Part shown: positions 9,649-20,889 of the stretch, piece after piece | How positions within the stretch are numbered: position 1 is the stretch's first letter | Layout: every line of letters begins with the position of its first letter | Assembly (NCBI RefSeq): GCF_014646135.1 | Contig: NZ_BMMW01000002.1 | Coordinates: forward strand, 682,001-746,000 | Direction: 5' to 3' | DNA length: 64,000 bases | Source: Nocardia camponoti | Lineage (GTDB): Bacteria > Actinomycetota > Actinomycetes > Mycobacteriales > Mycobacteriaceae | Notes under the pieces: model-generated | Told to the model about the DNA's origin: nothing | Databases searched by the model: none | The model's input: only the letters and a program-made list of their open reading frames with translations | Made by a program: the position numbers and the translations under genes

Positions 9649-10671
9649 TTAGCCGACCCGTTCGATGGTGTAGCGAACGAGTCGGGTGAGCGCGTCGTTG
9701 GCAGGGCCCGCCGGTAGCGCGGCCAGTTCGGCGTCGGCGAGGTCGGCGTACTCGGCGAGTTTCGCCTTCGCCTGTGCCATGCCGGGCGAGCGACGCAGCA
9801 GTTCGAGCGCTTCGTCGACTTCGGCGTCGGTCTCCAGCGGCTTCGCGAGCAAAACGCGAAGACGTTCGGCGTCGGCGTCGTTCCCGCGCAGCGCGTAGAG
9901 GACGGGCAGCGTGTGCACGCCTTCGCGCAGGTCGGTGCCTGGCGTTTTGCCCGACTGCTCGGCTGAGGACGCGATGTCGATGATGTCGTCAGAGATCTGG
10001 AACGCGGTGCCGACGGCGTCGCCGAGGCGTGCGAGTCGCTCGACCTGTTCGGTGTCGGCACCGGAGAACGTGCCGCCGAAGCGACCCGACGCGGCGATCA
10101 GCGAGCCGGTCTTCTCCCACACCACGCGCAGGTAATGCTCGACCGGGTCCTGAATTCCCTTGGCGCCCATGGTTTCTCGCATCTGGCCGGTGACCAGTTC
10201 AGCGAAAGTTTCGGCGATAATGCGCACCGCGTCCGGACCAAGCGTGGACGTGAGCCGCGACGCGTGCGCGAACAGGTAGTCGCCAGCGAGGATCGCGATG
10301 TTGTTGCCCCACCGCGCGTTGACGCTGACCGCACCACGACGCGCGGGCGCTTCGTCCATCACGTCGTCGTGATAAAGCGTTGCCAAATGCACCAATTCGA
10401 CAACGGTGCCGGCGGTGACCAACGCGGGATCGGTTGGTTTGGGCCCAAGTTGGCCGGTGAGCACGGTGAACAGCGGACGGAACCGCTTGCCGCCAGCGCG
10501 CGCGAGATGCAGCGCGGCTTCGTGCAAAAACTCTTCGCCGTCGGAAAGCTCAGCGACAAGCAGTTGCTCGACCGCGGCAAGCGCTTCACGGACGGTCGCG
10601 GCGAGTTCGGGGTCGCCGAGATCGACTCCGGCAACCACGGTGGATTCCTCGCTCACAGCCGATGTGCTCAT
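9649..10671 (-). CDS. grcC1: Polyprenyl diphosphate synthase (GrcC1-like)
   Basis: Trans-isoprenyl diphosphate synthase that probably makes the side-chain precursor used by MenA. Both Asp-rich motifs are present: DDVMD at 102-106 and DDIID at 228-232, with GGKRFRP for isopentenyl diphosphate binding at 60-66. Length 340 is normal. GGGAG precedes the ATG at 10671. It is divergent from menJ and next to htpX, the arrangement around Rv0561c-Rv0563 in M. tuberculosis, which supports a role in menaquinone formation. Exact chain length cannot be read from the sequence. Confidence 0.92.
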   Translation of the reverse strand: MSTSAVSEESTVVAGVDLGDPELAATVREALAAVEQLLVAELSDGEEFLHEAALHLARAGGKRFRPLFTVLTGQLGPKPTDPALVTAGTVVELVHLATLYHDDVMDEAPARRGAVSVNARWGNNIAILAGDYLFAHASRLTSTLGPDAVRIIAETFAELVTGQMRETMGAKGIQDPVEHYLRVVWEKTGSLIAASGRFGGTFSGADTEQVERLARLGDAVGTAFQISDDIIDIASSAEQSGKTPGTDLREGVHTLPVLYALRGNDADAERLRVLLAKPLETDAEVDEALELLRRSPGMAQAKAKLAEYADLADAELAALPAGPANDALTRLVRYTIERVG

Positions 10672-10777
10672 TATCTTCTCCCAGCGATGCGTCCGACCCC
10701 GACGGGTAGCAACCTAGCGTGTATACCCGGTGTACCCGACACTCTCGCATAGCGCTCGTTGGTGCCACTATTGAGCC

Positions 10778-12043
10778 ATGGGTTCAACCGATTCCTCCGC
10801 AACCGCGCACCCGCCGCTGCCCGCGACCACTGAGATCGTCGTTGTAGGCGCTGGACCTGCGGGTTCGTCGGCTGCGGCGTGGGCGGCGCGTGCTGGTCGC
10901 GCGGTGCTGTTGCTCGATTCCGCGGTGTTCCCGCGCGATAAAACCTGTGGCGACGGCCTCACTCCGCGCGCGACGTTGGAGTTGGAAAAGCTCGGTTTAG
11001 GCGACTGGGTGCGCGCGCACACGGTCAATCACGGTCTGCGGATGGCGGGTTTCGGCAAGGAAGCGTTGCTGCCGTGGCCGGGCGGGTCGTTCCCCACGTA
11101 CGGAAGTGCCGTTCCCCGAACCGAACTCGACGACAAGCTGCGCGAGACCGCGATTAAAGCGGGGGCGCACATGGTCGACGGGGCGAAAGTCGTTGAGCTG
11201 CTTCGTGACGGCGACCGCGTCACGGGCGTCGTCGTTCGCGTTGGCGACGCGACGCACACGGTTCGCACGAACACGCTCATCGTCGCCGACGGCGTCCGCT
11301 CGCCGATCGGAAAACAGTTGGGCCGCACCTGGCATCGCCGTTTCGCCTACGGCACCGCGGCCCGCGCGTACATCCGCTCGGCACGCCACGACGACAGTTG
11401 GATTTCGTCGCATCTCGAATTGCGCAATGCCTCAGGCGAATTGGTGCCCGGCTATGGCTGGATCTTCCCGCTTGGCAATGGTGAGGTGAACATCGGCGTT
11501 GGGTCGCTTGCCACCGAGGCGCGCCCGTCGCATGTGGCGTTGAAGCCGCTGATCGAGCATTACACGCGAACCCAACGCGAAGAGTGGGGTTTCGAAGGAG
11601 AACTGCGGGCGGTCGCGTCGGCGCTGTTGCCGATGGGCGGCGCGGTGTCGGGGGTGGCTGGCCCGAACTGGGCGCTCGTTGGCGACGCCGCCGGGTGTGT
11701 GAATCCGCTCAATGGCGAGGGCATCGATTACGGGCTCGAAGGTGGTCGACTGCTCGCTGACCTGCTCGATGAGCCTGATTTGAGTGTGGTGTGGCCGGAA
11801 ACGCTACGCAGCCATTACGGGCGCACGTTCTCGGTCGCGCGCAGGCTCGCCGGGCTCGCGACCCACCCGCGCATGGTTCCGCTCGGCGGCCCGCCGGTGA
11901 TGCGGTCGAGCTACCTCATGCGAACCGCGGTGCGTGTGATGGGCAACCTCGTCACAGAGGAAGACGATGACCTCACGGCCCGCGCGTGGCGAGCCGCGGG
12001 CCGGGCGTCACTGCGCGCTGACGAACTCGCGCCGTTCGCGTGA
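10778..12043 (+). CDS. menJ: Menaquinone reductase MenJ (geranylgeranyl reductase family)
   Basis: FAD-dependent enzyme that reduces a double bond of the menaquinone isoprenoid chain, giving MK-n(H2). The N-terminal Rossmann motif VVGAGPAGSSAAAWAARAG is at residues 20-38, the CGDGLTPRA segment follows near 58, and GDAAGCVNPLNGEGI is the second FAD motif near residue 307. Length 421 is usual. It is divergent from the polyprenyl synthase gene with 106 bases between, and two genes upstream of the menG region. Confidence 0.92.
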   Translation: MGSTDSSATAHPPLPATTEIVVVGAGPAGSSAAAWAARAGRAVLLLDSAVFPRDKTCGDGLTPRATLELEKLGLGDWVRAHTVNHGLRMAGFGKEALLPWPGGSFPTYGSAVPRTELDDKLRETAIKAGAHMVDGAKVVELLRDGDRVTGVVVRVGDATHTVRTNTLIVADGVRSPIGKQLGRTWHRRFAYGTAARAYIRSARHDDSWISSHLELRNASGELVPGYGWIFPLGNGEVNIGVGSLATEARPSHVALKPLIEHYTRTQREEWGFEGELRAVASALLPMGGAVSGVAGPNWALVGDAAGCVNPLNGEGIDYGLEGGRLLADLLDEPDLSVVWPETLRSHYGRTFSVARRLAGLATHPRMVPLGGPPVMRSSYLMRTAVRVMGNLVTEEDDDLTARAWRAAGRASLRADELAPFA

Positions 12044-12044
12044 A

Positions 12045-12542
12045 TTAAGCGCTTACACACCAGTTTTCGATGAACTTCCGCTCTGAGTTGAGCACCCGCT
12101 GATGGAGCTGTTCGGCGAGCGGTTCGATCGCGCCGCCGACGAACGGCACCTTCACGGTGACGGTGCCGACAACCTCGATCTCGGACCCCTCAGCGGTGGG
12201 GCGCAGTTCGTAGGTGCCAGACATTTCGGTGGTGATGCCACCGGTGTTGCCGACGAATTCGCCGCTCGCGGTTTCGCCGGTCAGCGGGCCCCAATTGTCG
12301 GTGCGTTCAAGCACCAAATCGGATTTCATCACCTTGCGCACCAGGCCGGGAACCTTGTCCTTTGCTGGCCTTTCGGTCATATGAATGCGAATGGTTTCTG
12401 GCCCGTTGGGATGGGTTAGGTCGAGGGTGGCGGTGTCGGTTTCGGCGAAGCGCGCGTGCCAAACCGCATCGTCGGTAATCGCCCGGTGAAGCTCTTCTAC
12501 CGGGACTGCGTATTGCACGGTGAAGCTGAATTTTCGGGACAT
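12045..12542 (-). CDS. DUF2505 family protein (SRPBCC-like)
   Basis: 165-residue soluble protein with the pattern of DUF2505, a family related to START/SRPBCC lipid-binding folds, starting MSRKFSFTVQYAVPVEEL. No catalytic residues are evident and the function is unknown; a hydrophobic ligand is plausible given the fold. TAGCGT lies eight bases before the ATG without a Shine-Dalgarno sequence, so it is probably leaderless. It converges on menJ with one base between stops and is divergent from the next gene across only 40 bases. Confidence 0.85.
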   Translation of the reverse strand: MSRKFSFTVQYAVPVEELHRAITDDAVWHARFAETDTATLDLTHPNGPETIRIHMTERPAKDKVPGLVRKVMKSDLVLERTDNWGPLTGETASGEFVGNTGGITTEMSGTYELRPTAEGSEIEVVGTVTVKVPFVGGAIEPLAEQLHQRVLNSERKFIENWCVSA

Positions 12543-12582
12543 GCCCGCACACGCTAGTCCAGGGGCCTTATAGGGTGGCGGG

Positions 12583-13023
12583 GTGTCGGAAACCAGTCAG
12601 TCGCTTGGGCGGACCACACGCCTGCGACGGGCGCGGCGGGCCGTGCTGATCGTCGCGACAGCTATCAGCGTGCTGATGGTGTTGCTGGTGTTGGCGGCAT
12701 GGCGCAACGACCTGGAAATCTCGCACAATCGCGGCGTGACCTCGGGTGAAGTGATTTCGGCCGGCCGGTTGCGGTCGGCGGTGAGCTACGTGACGCCCGA
12801 CGGCGTGACCCACAATCCCAAGGTCGGCATTCTGTATCCGACCAACCTCACCGCTGGCATGCGCATCAACGTCGAATACAGCACCAACGACCCCGACCTC
12901 GTTCGCGTTGCCGGGCGTGACGCGAGCGTCGCTGTTGTCCCCGCCGCCTCGGTGATCGTCGTTGTCTGGGCGATCGCGCTGCCGCTGCTCGTGCTGATTC
13001 GCCGCAAACAGCGGCAGGGGTAA
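12583..13023 (+). CDS. DUF3592-like membrane protein
   Basis: 146-residue protein with a basic N-terminus, a membrane helix at about residues 20-42, an extracytoplasmic segment containing the DUF3592-type features VTSGEVIS and MRINVEYSTNDPDLVR, and a second helix near 118-139 followed by RRKQ. It resembles Rv0556, which also precedes the mannosyltransferase and menG genes. GTG start with TAGGGT six bases upstream and no usable Shine-Dalgarno sequence. Function unknown; envelope location is inferred. Confidence 0.8.
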   Translation: MSETSQSLGRTTRLRRARRAVLIVATAISVLMVLLVLAAWRNDLEISHNRGVTSGEVISAGRLRSAVSYVTPDGVTHNPKVGILYPTNLTAGMRINVEYSTNDPDLVRVAGRDASVAVVPAASVIVVVWAIALPLLVLIRRKQRQG

Positions 13024-13072
13024 TTCGTCCGCTGTTCGCCGAGCGGTCATGTCGGTCGGCCACGCTTGAGCG

Positions 13073-14215
13073 GTGCGCGTAGCCATCGTCTCGGAGTCAT
13101 TTCTGCCGAACATGAACGGCGTGGTCAATTCCGTCCTTCGGGTGCTCGATCATCTCGAAGCTGGCGGTCATGAGGCGATGATCGTCGCGCCGGACACCTT
13201 GCGCGGCCAAGAGCCAGCGCCGCGCACGCACGGTCGGTTTCGGGTGCATCGGGTGCCCGCCATGATGGTGCCGAAGGTGTCGTCGCTCCCAGTTGGGTTG
13301 CCGCAGCCGGGAATTACCAAAGCAATCGCCGATTTCGACCCTGATGTTGTGCATCTCGCTTCGCCGTTTCTGCTTGGCGCTGGCGGGTTGGCCGCCGCGA
13401 CACGGTTGGATCTGCCGACGATCGCGGTGTACCAAACCGACGTTGCTGGCTTCGCGAAAAGTTATGGGCTCGGGATTGCCGCACGAGCGGCGTGGGCCTG
13501 GACGCGACGGATTCACGAAGGGTCGACGCGCACGCTCGCTCCGTCGTCGGCAGCGGCCGCTGACCTGGTCGAACATGGGATTCCGCGCGTGCATCGGTGG
13601 GGGCGCGGGGTCGATATCGAGCGGTTCGCGCCTACGCGGCGGTCGGCGGAATTGCGCGCGTCGTGGATTGGCGAATCCGACCGACTCGTCGTTGGTTTCG
13701 TTGGTCGGCTCGCGCCGGAAAAGCATGTCGAGCGACTTGCCGCATTGGCTGCCGATTCGTCGATTCAGCTGGTCATCGTTGGTGGCGGGCCCGAGCGCGC
13801 GAAACTCGCCAAGCTCATGCCGACCGCGATTTTCACCGGTGAACTCGGCGGCACCGAGCTCGCGACGCATTACGCGAGTCTCGACGTGATGGTCCATCCC
13901 GGCGAGCACGAAACGTTCTGTCAGGGCGTTCAAGAAGCGCTCGCGTCGGGAGTGCCAGTCATCGGGCCGGATGCGGGCGGCCCGCGCGACCTAATTGCCC
14001 ACTGCCGCAACGGATATCTGCTGCCGGTGAGCCGGTTCGCTGAGCTGTTGCCAAGCGCGGTCACGTCGTTGCGTGACGACGTAGGACGTGCCCGCTTCGC
14101 CGCATCAGCTCGAAAGTCGGTGCTACACCGCACCTGGCCCGCGATCTGCACCGAACTCATGACCCACTACGCCGAGGTCACCGGCACTGACCAGCGCCTT
14201 GCCCGCTCGGCCTGA
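13073..14215 (+). CDS. mgtA: GDP-mannose-dependent alpha-mannosyltransferase MgtA
   Basis: GT4-family glycosyltransferase; the mycobacterial orthologue (Rv0557, earlier called PimB) adds mannose to glucuronosyl-diacylglycerol on the way to lipomannan-like lipids. The N-terminal glycine loop is FLPNMNGV, the central domain has [13 protein letters not shown], and the acceptor/donor motif [19 protein letters not shown] contains the EX7E pair. Length 380 fits. GTG start. It is encoded 34 bases upstream of menG on the same strand, a conserved pairing. Confidence 0.92.
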   Translation: MRVAIVSESFLPNMNGVVNSVLRVLDHLEAGGHEAMIVAPDTLRGQEPAPRTHGRFRVHRVPAMMVPKVSSLPVGLPQPGITKAIADFDPDVVHLASPFLLGAGGLAAATRLDLPTIAVYQTDVAGFAKSYGLGIAARAAWAWTRRIHEGSTRTLAPSSAAAADLVEHGIPRVHRWGRGVDIERFAPTRRSAELRASWIGESDRLVVGFVGRLAPEKHVERLAALAADSSIQLVIVGGGPERAKLAKLMPTAIFTGELGGTELATHYASLDVMVHPGEHETFCQGVQEALASGVPVIGPDAGGPRDLIAHCRNGYLLPVSRFAELLPSAVTSLRDDVGRARFAASARKSVLHRTWPAICTELMTHYAEVTGTDQRLARSA

Positions 14216-14248
14216 ACCCTGTCGCGTGCGGCGGATAAGCTGAAAATC

Positions 14249-14962
14249 GTGGCGACAACAGAGCAGCGCAAACCCGTTCGGGCTTCGCTTGATAAGCAAC
14301 CCCACGAGGTCGCGTCGATGTTCGACGGAGTGGCGAAACGCTACGACCTCACCAACACGGTTATCTCCGCAGGCCAGGATCGGTACTGGCGTTGGGCGAC
14401 GCGCCGGGCCGTCGCGCCGCGACCGGGCGAACGCGTGCTCGACCTCGCGGCTGGCACTGGCGTTTCGACGGTCGAACTTGGCAAGTCGGGCGCGTGGTGT
14501 GTGGCGACGGACTTTTCGCAGGGGATGCTCGCCGCCGGGCGGTTCCGTCGGGTGCCGATGGTTGCTGGCGACGCGATGGCGTTGCCGTTTGCCGACAATT
14601 CCTTCGACGCGGTCACCATCTCGTTTGGGCTGCGCAATGTCGCCGACATCGACCTCGCGCTGCGCGAGATGTGGCGCGTCACCAAGCCGGGCGGTCGCGT
14701 TGTCGTCTGCGAATTCTCCACGCCGGTCTTCGCGCCGTTCCGCACGGTGTACATGGAGTACTTGATGAAGGCACTCCCCCGCGTCGCGCGTGCGGTGAGT
14801 TCGAACCCGGATGCTTACGTTTACCTAGCCGAGTCGATCCGGGCGTGGCCGAACCAGCGGCGCTTGGCCCGTCGCATCGGCGAAGCTGGCTGGGATCAGG
14901 TCCAGTGGCGCGACCTCACCGGCGGGATCGTCGCACTTCATCGGGCTTACAAACTGGGGTGA
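14249..14962 (+). CDS. menG: Demethylmenaquinone methyltransferase MenG (UbiE family)
   Basis: Last step of the core menaquinone pathway: SAM-dependent C-methylation of demethylmenaquinone. The 237-residue protein has [13 protein letters not shown] at 24-36, the SAM motif VLDLAAGTG at 63-71, and [17 protein letters not shown] and [12 protein letters not shown], both UbiE signatures. GTG start; TAAGCT lies seven bases upstream with no Shine-Dalgarno sequence, so it may be leaderless. A U-tract terminator follows. Confidence 0.95.
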   Translation: MATTEQRKPVRASLDKQPHEVASMFDGVAKRYDLTNTVISAGQDRYWRWATRRAVAPRPGERVLDLAAGTGVSTVELGKSGAWCVATDFSQGMLAAGRFRRVPMVAGDAMALPFADNSFDAVTISFGLRNVADIDLALREMWRVTKPGGRVVVCEFSTPVFAPFRTVYMEYLMKALPRVARAVSSNPDAYVYLAESIRAWPNQRRLARRIGEAGWDQVQWRDLTGGIVALHRAYKLG

Positions 14963-14975
14963 TCCTGCCCACATC

Positions 14976-15012
14976 GACCTCACCGTCCGGATTTTCGGCG
15001 GTGAGGTCTTTT
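14976..15012 (+). terminator. Intrinsic terminator of menG
   Basis: A perfect 10-base stem GACCTCACCG / CGGTGAGGTC (14976-14985 with 14999-15008) is followed immediately by TTTT. It separates menG from the nitrate reductase fusion gene. Confidence 0.9.
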
Positions 15013-15060
15013 GTCACCTGGACCTAACGTTCAGTAAATCGGGCGCAATGCCGACTGGTA

Positions 15061-18000
15061 ATGATCGAGGGCATGACCGAACCATCCGAGACCGGCGTTC
15101 GTACGCAGTGCTCGTACTGCGGGGTCGGTTGTGGAATTACCGTCCAAACTACGACTGATCAGTCGGGCGCGCGACTTATCGCGAAGGTGTCCGGGGACAA
15201 GCTGCACCCGGCCAACAGCGGTCGACTGTGCACCAAAGGTGCGACGCATGCCGACATGATGGCGGCACCCGGTCGCATGGCTACCGCGCTGCGACGGCCT
15301 GAGCGCGGCGAAACGCCGGTCGCGGTGCCGGTCGACGCGGCGATTGCCGAAACCGCAGCACGACTACGCGCGATTCTCGACGAGCACGGGCCCGACGCCA
15401 TCGCGCTGTATGTGTCGGGACAGATGTCGCTTGAGGCGCAGTACCTCGCGACCAAGCTCGCCAAGGGCCACCTACGCACGGTCCACCTTGAGGCCAACTC
15501 ACGGCTGTGCATGGCGAGCGCGGGCACCGGATACAAGCAGTCGCTTGGCGCCGACGGGCCGCCCGGGTCCTATGACGACTTCGACCACGCCGATCTGTTC
15601 TTCGTGACCGGCGCGAACATGGCCGATTGCCACCCGATCCTCTATTTGCGCATGGTCGACCGGCTGAAGGCTGGCGCGAAGCTGATTGTTGTCGACCCGC
15701 GCCGCACCGATACCGCCGCGCGCGCGGACCTGTTCCTCCAGATCGTGCCCGGCACCGACCTCGCACTGCTCAACGGGCTGCTCTTTCTGCTGGTTGAAGA
15801 AGGTGCCATCGATTCGGAGTTCATCGCCGCCCACACCGACGGCTGGGACGCGATGCCGGAGTTCCTCGCCGATTACGCGCCTGAGCGGGTCGCCGACATC
15901 ACCGGACTCGCCGTCGACGACATTCGGACCGCTGCCCGCATGATCGCCGACGCTGGCGAGTGGATGTCGCTGTGGACGATGGGGCTCAACCAGTCGACGC
16001 ACGGCACCTGGAACACGAACGCGCTGATCAACCTGCATTTGGCGACGGGCGCGATCTGCCGTCGCGGGTCGGGGCCGTTCTCGCTCACCGGTCAGCCGAA
16101 CGCGATGGGTGGGCGCGAGATGGGGTACATGGGGCCCGGGCTGCCTGGGCAGCGGAGTTTGCTTTCGGCTGCCGATCGCACGTTTGTTGAGACGGCGTGG
16201 GGGCTTGATCCCGGTTCGTTGCGCACCGAAGCCGGGCCCGGCACGATCGACATGTTCGGTCAGTTGGCAGAAGGCGCGATCAAGGCCGCGTGGGTTATCT
16301 GCACGAATCCGGTTGCGACCGTTGCCAATCGGAAGACCGTGATCGCCGGGCTCGAAGCTGCCGAGTTGGTTGTTGTCCAGGACGCGTTCACCGAAACCGC
16401 GACCAACGCCTACGCCGACATCCTGCTGCCCGCCACGCTGTGGGCGGAGGCCGACGCGGTGATGGTGAACTCCGAGCGCACGCTCACGTTGGCGCGACAG
16501 TCGGTTGACCCGGTTGGCGACGCTCGGCCAGACTGGATGCTGATCGCCCAGGTTGCCACCGCGATGGGGTTCCCTGGGTTCGAATTCGCTTCCAGCGCTG
16601 AGGTTTTCGACGAACTGCGGCAATTCGCGAATCCGGCGACCGGCTATGACCTAAGCGGGATCTCCTACGAAACGCTCGCTGCCGGGCCGATGCAGTGGCC
16701 GTGCGCCGACCCCGCCCAGCCGCGTAACCCGATCCGGTACCTCAATGATGGGTTCGTTGATCCGGTGAGTGGGGTCGCGCCCCGGCTGGCCTTCGCGACG
16801 CCGAACCGTCGCGCGATGTTCTTCCCGCGACCGCACATGCTCCCTGCCGAAATGCCCGATGATGACTACCCATTCCTGCTGAATACGGGGCGTTTGCAAC
16901 ATCAGTGGCACACGATGACCAAGACCGGGAAGATCGCGAAACTGACCAAGTTGACCGGCGGCCCGTTCGTTGAGGTGCATCCATCCGACGCGGAGCGCTT
17001 GGGCCTCGCCGCTGGTGACGTGCTGGAAATCGCCTCCCGCCGTGGTCGCGCGGTTTTGCCCGTGCGGGTGAGCGACCGGGTGCGCCCCGGCGACTGCTTC
17101 GCGCCGTTCCATTGGAACGACGAGCACGGGGAGTACTTGACGATCAACGCGGTGACCAGCGACGCGGTAGACCCGGCGTCGTTGCAGCCGGAGTTCAAGG
17201 CGTGCGCTGTTGCGTTGCGGAGGGTTGGACCCGCGCCGGTTGAGGCGGGTGCTCAGCCGGAGGCGGCGGGACCGACGGAGGTACGCGACGGTGAGAAGTC
17301 TGGCGCAGGTATCGCTGGGCGAACAGGTGTGGGTGCCGGTACAGGCGTAGGTGCGAGTGCAGGGCAAAGCGGCGATGTTGCCGACGTCGATGCGTGGTCG
17401 GATGCTGGCGAATTCGCGAACGGCGTCGGCCTGGGCGTTGGCACCCCCGCGTGGGCTGGCGCCGGTGGGAACGCGAACACCGGCGGCGTGGGTGCCGCTC
17501 GGGGCGGGGTGCATCCGCTCGCGAATGTGCTTGGGCTGCAATCGGGTAGCGCGCCGACGCTCAGTGAAGTCGAGCGAATCTATCTCGGCGGGTACCTCGC
17601 GGCGTTGCAATCGCTTCCAGTCACCGGGCTGCCGGTGTTGCCAGCGAGTGCGCCGATGTCGGGGCATACGCGGATGTATGTCGACGGGTTGCTCGCGGGG
17701 ATGTACTCGCGGACAGTCGGCGGGCCTGCCGCGTTCGCGGAGCCCGGCGTAGCGCCCGACGCCCCGTCGCGCCCCATCACGCTGCTGTGGGCATCGCAGA
17801 CGGGAACGGCCGAGGAACTTGCCGCGATGGTCGCCGCCCGGCTCAGCGATGCGGGTCTCGCCCCGACGCTCGTCGACATGGATTCGTGCGAACTCGACGC
17901 GCTCACCGGGGATTTAATCGTCGTCACAAGCACTTTCGGCGACGGTGGGCCGCCGGACAACGGCGCTGACTTCTGGTCGCGTATCAGCGACAGCGCGCTG

Positions 18001-19836
18001 CGTTTCCCCGGCGTGCGCTACGCGGTGTTCGCACTAGGCGACTCCTCATACGACGACTTTTGCGGACATGGCCGGAAGCTAGACGAACTGCTCGCCGAGC
18101 GTGGCGCTCAGCGTCTACTCCCCCGCGTCGACAGCGAGCCTGATTACGAAGAGTCGGCACAAGATTGGGTCGACGCGGTCGTGGTCGCGTTGACGGATCG
18201 CCCTGGCGGACCCGCCTCGAACGTTGACGAACCCGGACCTCAGGGCGTAATACCAACGGCACCAGCCACTTTCACTGATTTTGCCAGCACGGGTTATGGG
18301 TCCCCGCGCGGTCCGGCCCAACATGGCAGCGCAGGATTCGCGTCACCGGGACTCGGCGCAGCCAATTTCGCCACGCATGACCCAAGCAACGCTGGCGTCG
18401 GATCGGCTGGAGGCCACGGCGCTCTCACGCCCAACGGCGCAGCTGGCTTTAATGGCGGCTCTGGCCCAGGCACCACTCCAGACCCTGCAGGGGCGGGCCG
18501 GACCGGAGCTGTCACTGGCAGCGCCGCCCCGAACGGCGTCGGCAGCGCGACGGGCTTGGGCGGCGGCTCGCGCACCACAACAGGCTCTGCCGGGGCGAAC
18601 ACGACCGGCCTCAACGGTGTGGGCAACGCGGGCAATTTTCGTGGCCGCAACGCTGGCGGGACCAACACTTCCCCACGCGGTGGGTCAACCGCCCTCGCAG
18701 ATCGCACCAATCACCGTGTCGCACAACCGTTTACGCGCCAATCGCCCATCCTCGCTCCTCTCATGCGCAACGAACTGCTCAGCGCGGATGGGTCCGACAA
18801 GGAGGTGCGCAGGTTCGGGTTCGACCTCCATAACCTCGACGCAACCTACGAGGTCGGTGACTCCCTCGGGGTCATGCCGCGCAACAGCGACGCGCTCGTC
18901 AATGAGTGGCTTACCGCGACCGGGCTCACCCCGAACCGCGCCGTCACCGTCGACGGGCACGACATCCCGCTCGCCGACGCCCTCAAAACCCACTTCGACA
19001 TCGCCAAAGTAAGCACCGACCTCCTGACCTTCCTCGCCGAACGCAACCCACACCCGCAACTCGCGAAACTCCTGCGTCGCGACAATCGCAACGAGCTCGC
19101 GAAATACCTGTGGGACAAGCAAGCCGTCGACGTGCTGCGCGACTTCCCGGTCAACACCGACCTCGTCGACTGGCTCGGCGTGCTGAAAAAGCTTCAGCCA
19201 CGCCAATACTCGATCTCGTCGAGCCCGCTCACCACTCCTGACGAAGTTCAGCTGACGGTCGGCGTTGTCCGCTACGGCGACGACGCCAAACGCGGAGGCG
19301 TGTGCTCAACCTTCCTCGCCGACCGCGCGACCACCGAAATCCCGATCTTCCTGCAACGCGCCCCACACTTCCGTCCTCCACTCGACCCGACAGCGCCGAT
19401 GATCATGGTTGGCCCGGGCACCGGCATCGCCCCGTTCCGTGGTTTCCTGCACGAGCGTCGGGCGATGGGCGCGACCGGCAAAAACTGGCTGTTTTTCGGC
19501 GACCAACATGCCGCGCATAATTTCTATTACCGAGCCGAGCTGGAAGACATGTTCCGCTCCGGTTTCCTGACCCGCCTAGACCTCGCCTTCTCCCGCGACC
19601 AACGCGAACGCGTTTACGTCCAGCACCGCATGATCGAACACGGCGCGGAACTGTGGGCGTGGTTGCGCGACGGCGCCCACTTCTACGTGTGTGGCGACGC
19701 CGCCCGCATGGCGAAAGACGTCGACGACACCTTGCTCCGCATCGCCCAGATCCACGGCAAACTCGACGAGACAGCAGCCCTGGCCTTCAAGAAACACCTC
19801 GTCGCCGAAAAACGCTACGTGCGCGACGTGTACTGA
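15061..19836 (+). CDS. Bifunctional assimilatory nitrate reductase / CysJ-like flavoreductase fusion
   Basis: 1591-residue fusion. Residues 10-720 form an assimilatory nitrate reductase: a [4Fe-4S] site with Cys17, Cys20, Cys24 and Cys57, then molybdopterin-binding segments. Residues 905-1045 are a flavodoxin domain ([20 protein letters not shown]). Residues 1225-1591 are a ferredoxin-NADP reductase module ([10 protein letters not shown] at 1381, [12 protein letters not shown] at 1451, final YVRDVY). NADPH electrons can thus pass FAD-FMN-FeS-Mo inside one chain. Two Gly/Ala/Asn-rich linkers (about 725-900 and 1045-1220) join the parts. The start may be ATG 15061 or ATG 15073; neither has a well-spaced ribosome site. 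NCBI names similar proteins bifunctional nitrate reductase/sulfite reductase flavoprotein subunit alpha. No nitrite reductase or cofactor gene is adjacent. Confidence 0.93.
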   Translation: MIEGMTEPSETGVRTQCSYCGVGCGITVQTTTDQSGARLIAKVSGDKLHPANSGRLCTKGATHADMMAAPGRMATALRRPERGETPVAVPVDAAIAETAARLRAILDEHGPDAIALYVSGQMSLEAQYLATKLAKGHLRTVHLEANSRLCMASAGTGYKQSLGADGPPGSYDDFDHADLFFVTGANMADCHPILYLRMVDRLKAGAKLIVVDPRRTDTAARADLFLQIVPGTDLALLNGLLFLLVEEGAIDSEFIAAHTDGWDAMPEFLADYAPERVADITGLAVDDIRTAARMIADAGEWMSLWTMGLNQSTHGTWNTNALINLHLATGAICRRGSGPFSLTGQPNAMGGREMGYMGPGLPGQRSLLSAADRTFVETAWGLDPGSLRTEAGPGTIDMFGQLAEGAIKAAWVICTNPVATVANRKTVIAGLEAAELVVVQDAFTETATNAYADILLPATLWAEADAVMVNSERTLTLARQSVDPVGDARPDWMLIAQVATAMGFPGFEFASSAEVFDELRQFANPATGYDLSGISYETLAAGPMQWPCADPAQPRNPIRYLNDGFVDPVSGVAPRLAFATPNRRAMFFPRPHMLPAEMPDDDYPFLLNTGRLQHQWHTMTKTGKIAKLTKLTGGPFVEVHPSDAERLGLAAGDVLEIASRRGRAVLPVRVSDRVRPGDCFAPFHWNDEHGEYLTINAVTSDAVDPASLQPEFKACAVALRRVGPAPVEAGAQPEAAGPTEVRDGEKSGAGIAGRTGVGAGTGVGASAGQSGDVADVDAWSDAGEFANGVGLGVGTPAWAGAGGNANTGGVGAARGGVHPLANVLGLQSGSAPTLSEVERIYLGGYLAALQSLPVTGLPVLPASAPMSGHTRMYVDGLLAGMYSRTVGGPAAFAEPGVAPDAPSRPITLLWASQTGTAEELAAMVAARLSDAGLAPTLVDMDSCELDALTGDLIVVTSTFGDGGPPDNGADFWSRISDSALRFPGVRYAVFALGDSSYDDFCGHGRKLDELLAERGAQRLLPRVDSEPDYEESAQDWVDAVVVALTDRPGGPASNVDEPGPQGVIPTAPATFTDFASTGYGSPRGPAQHGSAGFASPGLGAANFATHDPSNAGVGSAGGHGALTPNGAAGFNGGSGPGTTPDPAGAGRTGAVTGSAAPNGVGSATGLGGGSRTTTGSAGANTTGLNGVGNAGNFRGRNAGGTNTSPRGGSTALADRTNHRVAQPFTRQSPILAPLMRNELLSADGSDKEVRRFGFDLHNLDATYEVGDSLGVMPRNSDALVNEWLTATGLTPNRAVTVDGHDIPLADALKTHFDIAKVSTDLLTFLAERNPHPQLAKLLRRDNRNELAKYLWDKQAVDVLRDFPVNTDLVDWLGVLKKLQPRQYSISSSPLTTPDEVQLTVGVVRYGDDAKRGGVCSTFLADRATTEIPIFLQRAPHFRPPLDPTAPMIMVGPGTGIAPFRGFLHERRAMGATGKNWLFFGDQHAAHNFYYRAELEDMFRSGFLTRLDLAFSRDQRERVYVQHRMIEHGAELWAWLRDGAHFYVCGDAARMAKDVDDTLLRIAQIHGKLDETAALAFKKHLVAEKRYVRDVY

Positions 19837-19845
19837 CCTTCCGGC

Positions 19846-20889
19846 TCAGGCCGCGCGGGCCGCTGGCGGGTTGAGCCGAGCGAAATCGGGCAGCCGGTGA
19901 TACGGGTAGTAGGGGTACGGCGGTGTGGTGGCACTAACGGCGTCTAGCGCGGCGAGGTGTTCGGGTTCGAGATGCCAGCCGGTGGCGCCCAGGTTCTGAC
20001 GTAACTGTTGCTCGTTCCGGGCACCGATCAATACGGATGCAACGGTGGGACGGGTGAGCAACCAGTTCAGAGAGATCTGGGGAACGCTGCGACCTGTTTC
20101 AGCGGCGATTCGATCGAGCACGTCGACGATGTTGTAAAGGCGCTCATCGTCAACGGGTGGTCCTGCCTGAGCCGTCTCGTGGAGTCGGCTTCCGGCCGGA
20201 AGCGGTTGCCCACGACGGACTTTTCCGGTGAGCCTGCCCCAGCCGAGCGGACTCCAGATGATGGAGCCAACGCCCTGGTCGGCACCGAGTGGCATCAGTT
20301 CCCATTCGTAGTCACGTCCGACTAGCGAGTAGTAGACCTGATGTGCGACCGGCTTTTCCAGACCATGCGCCTCGGCGGTGGCGAGTGTTTTCATCAACTC
20401 CCACCCGGCGAAATTGGACACGCCGAGATAGCGGATCTTGCCCGCGCGCACGAGATCAGTAAGTGCGCCGAGAGTTTCGGTCAATGGGGTGCCCGCATCA
20501 AATGCGTGTAACTGGAACAGGTCGAGATAATCGGTACCGAGACGGCGCAACGAGGCATCGACGGCACGAATCAGCCTTGCGCGACCGGAGCCCGCTTCGT
20601 GCGGACCGGGGCCGGTCGGTAGCGCCGACTTCGTTGATAACAAAACCTGTTCGCGCCTGCCCTTGATGGCCGCGCCGAGAACCTCTTCCGATGCGCCATC
20701 GGAATACACATCCGCAGTATCGAACAGGGTGACACCGGCCTCCAAGCTGATGTCGATCAACCGCCTTGCCTGCGCGGCATCGGTATCGCCCCACGCACTG
20801 AACAGAGCACCTCGACCCCCGAAAGTGCCTGCGCCGAAGCCGAGGGCAGGAACGAGAAGACCTGATGCGCCGAGCCGCCGATATTCCAT
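19846..20889 (-). CDS. Aldo/keto reductase
   Basis: NADPH-dependent oxidoreductase of the aldo-keto reductase superfamily (TIM barrel). Motifs: LGFGAGTFGG near 15, the catalytic Asp-Tyr pair in TLFDTADVYSDG, the Lys in LLSTKSALP, LDLFQLHAFD for the catalytic His, and GVSNFAGWEL. The ATG at 20889 has AGGAG five bases upstream; the 27 codons before it are not coding. TATAGT at 20906-20911 (minus strand) may be its -10. Divergent from a TetR gene, which probably controls it; substrate unknown. Confidence 0.93.
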   Translation of the reverse strand: MEYRRLGASGLLVPALGFGAGTFGGRGALFSAWGDTDAAQARRLIDISLEAGVTLFDTADVYSDGASEEVLGAAIKGRREQVLLSTKSALPTGPGPHEAGSGRARLIRAVDASLRRLGTDYLDLFQLHAFDAGTPLTETLGALTDLVRAGKIRYLGVSNFAGWELMKTLATAEAHGLEKPVAHQVYYSLVGRDYEWELMPLGADQGVGSIIWSPLGWGRLTGKVRRGQPLPAGSRLHETAQAGPPVDDERLYNIVDVLDRIAAETGRSVPQISLNWLLTRPTVASVLIGARNEQQLRQNLGATGWHLEPEHLAALDAVSATTPPYPYYPYHRLPDFARLNPPAARAA

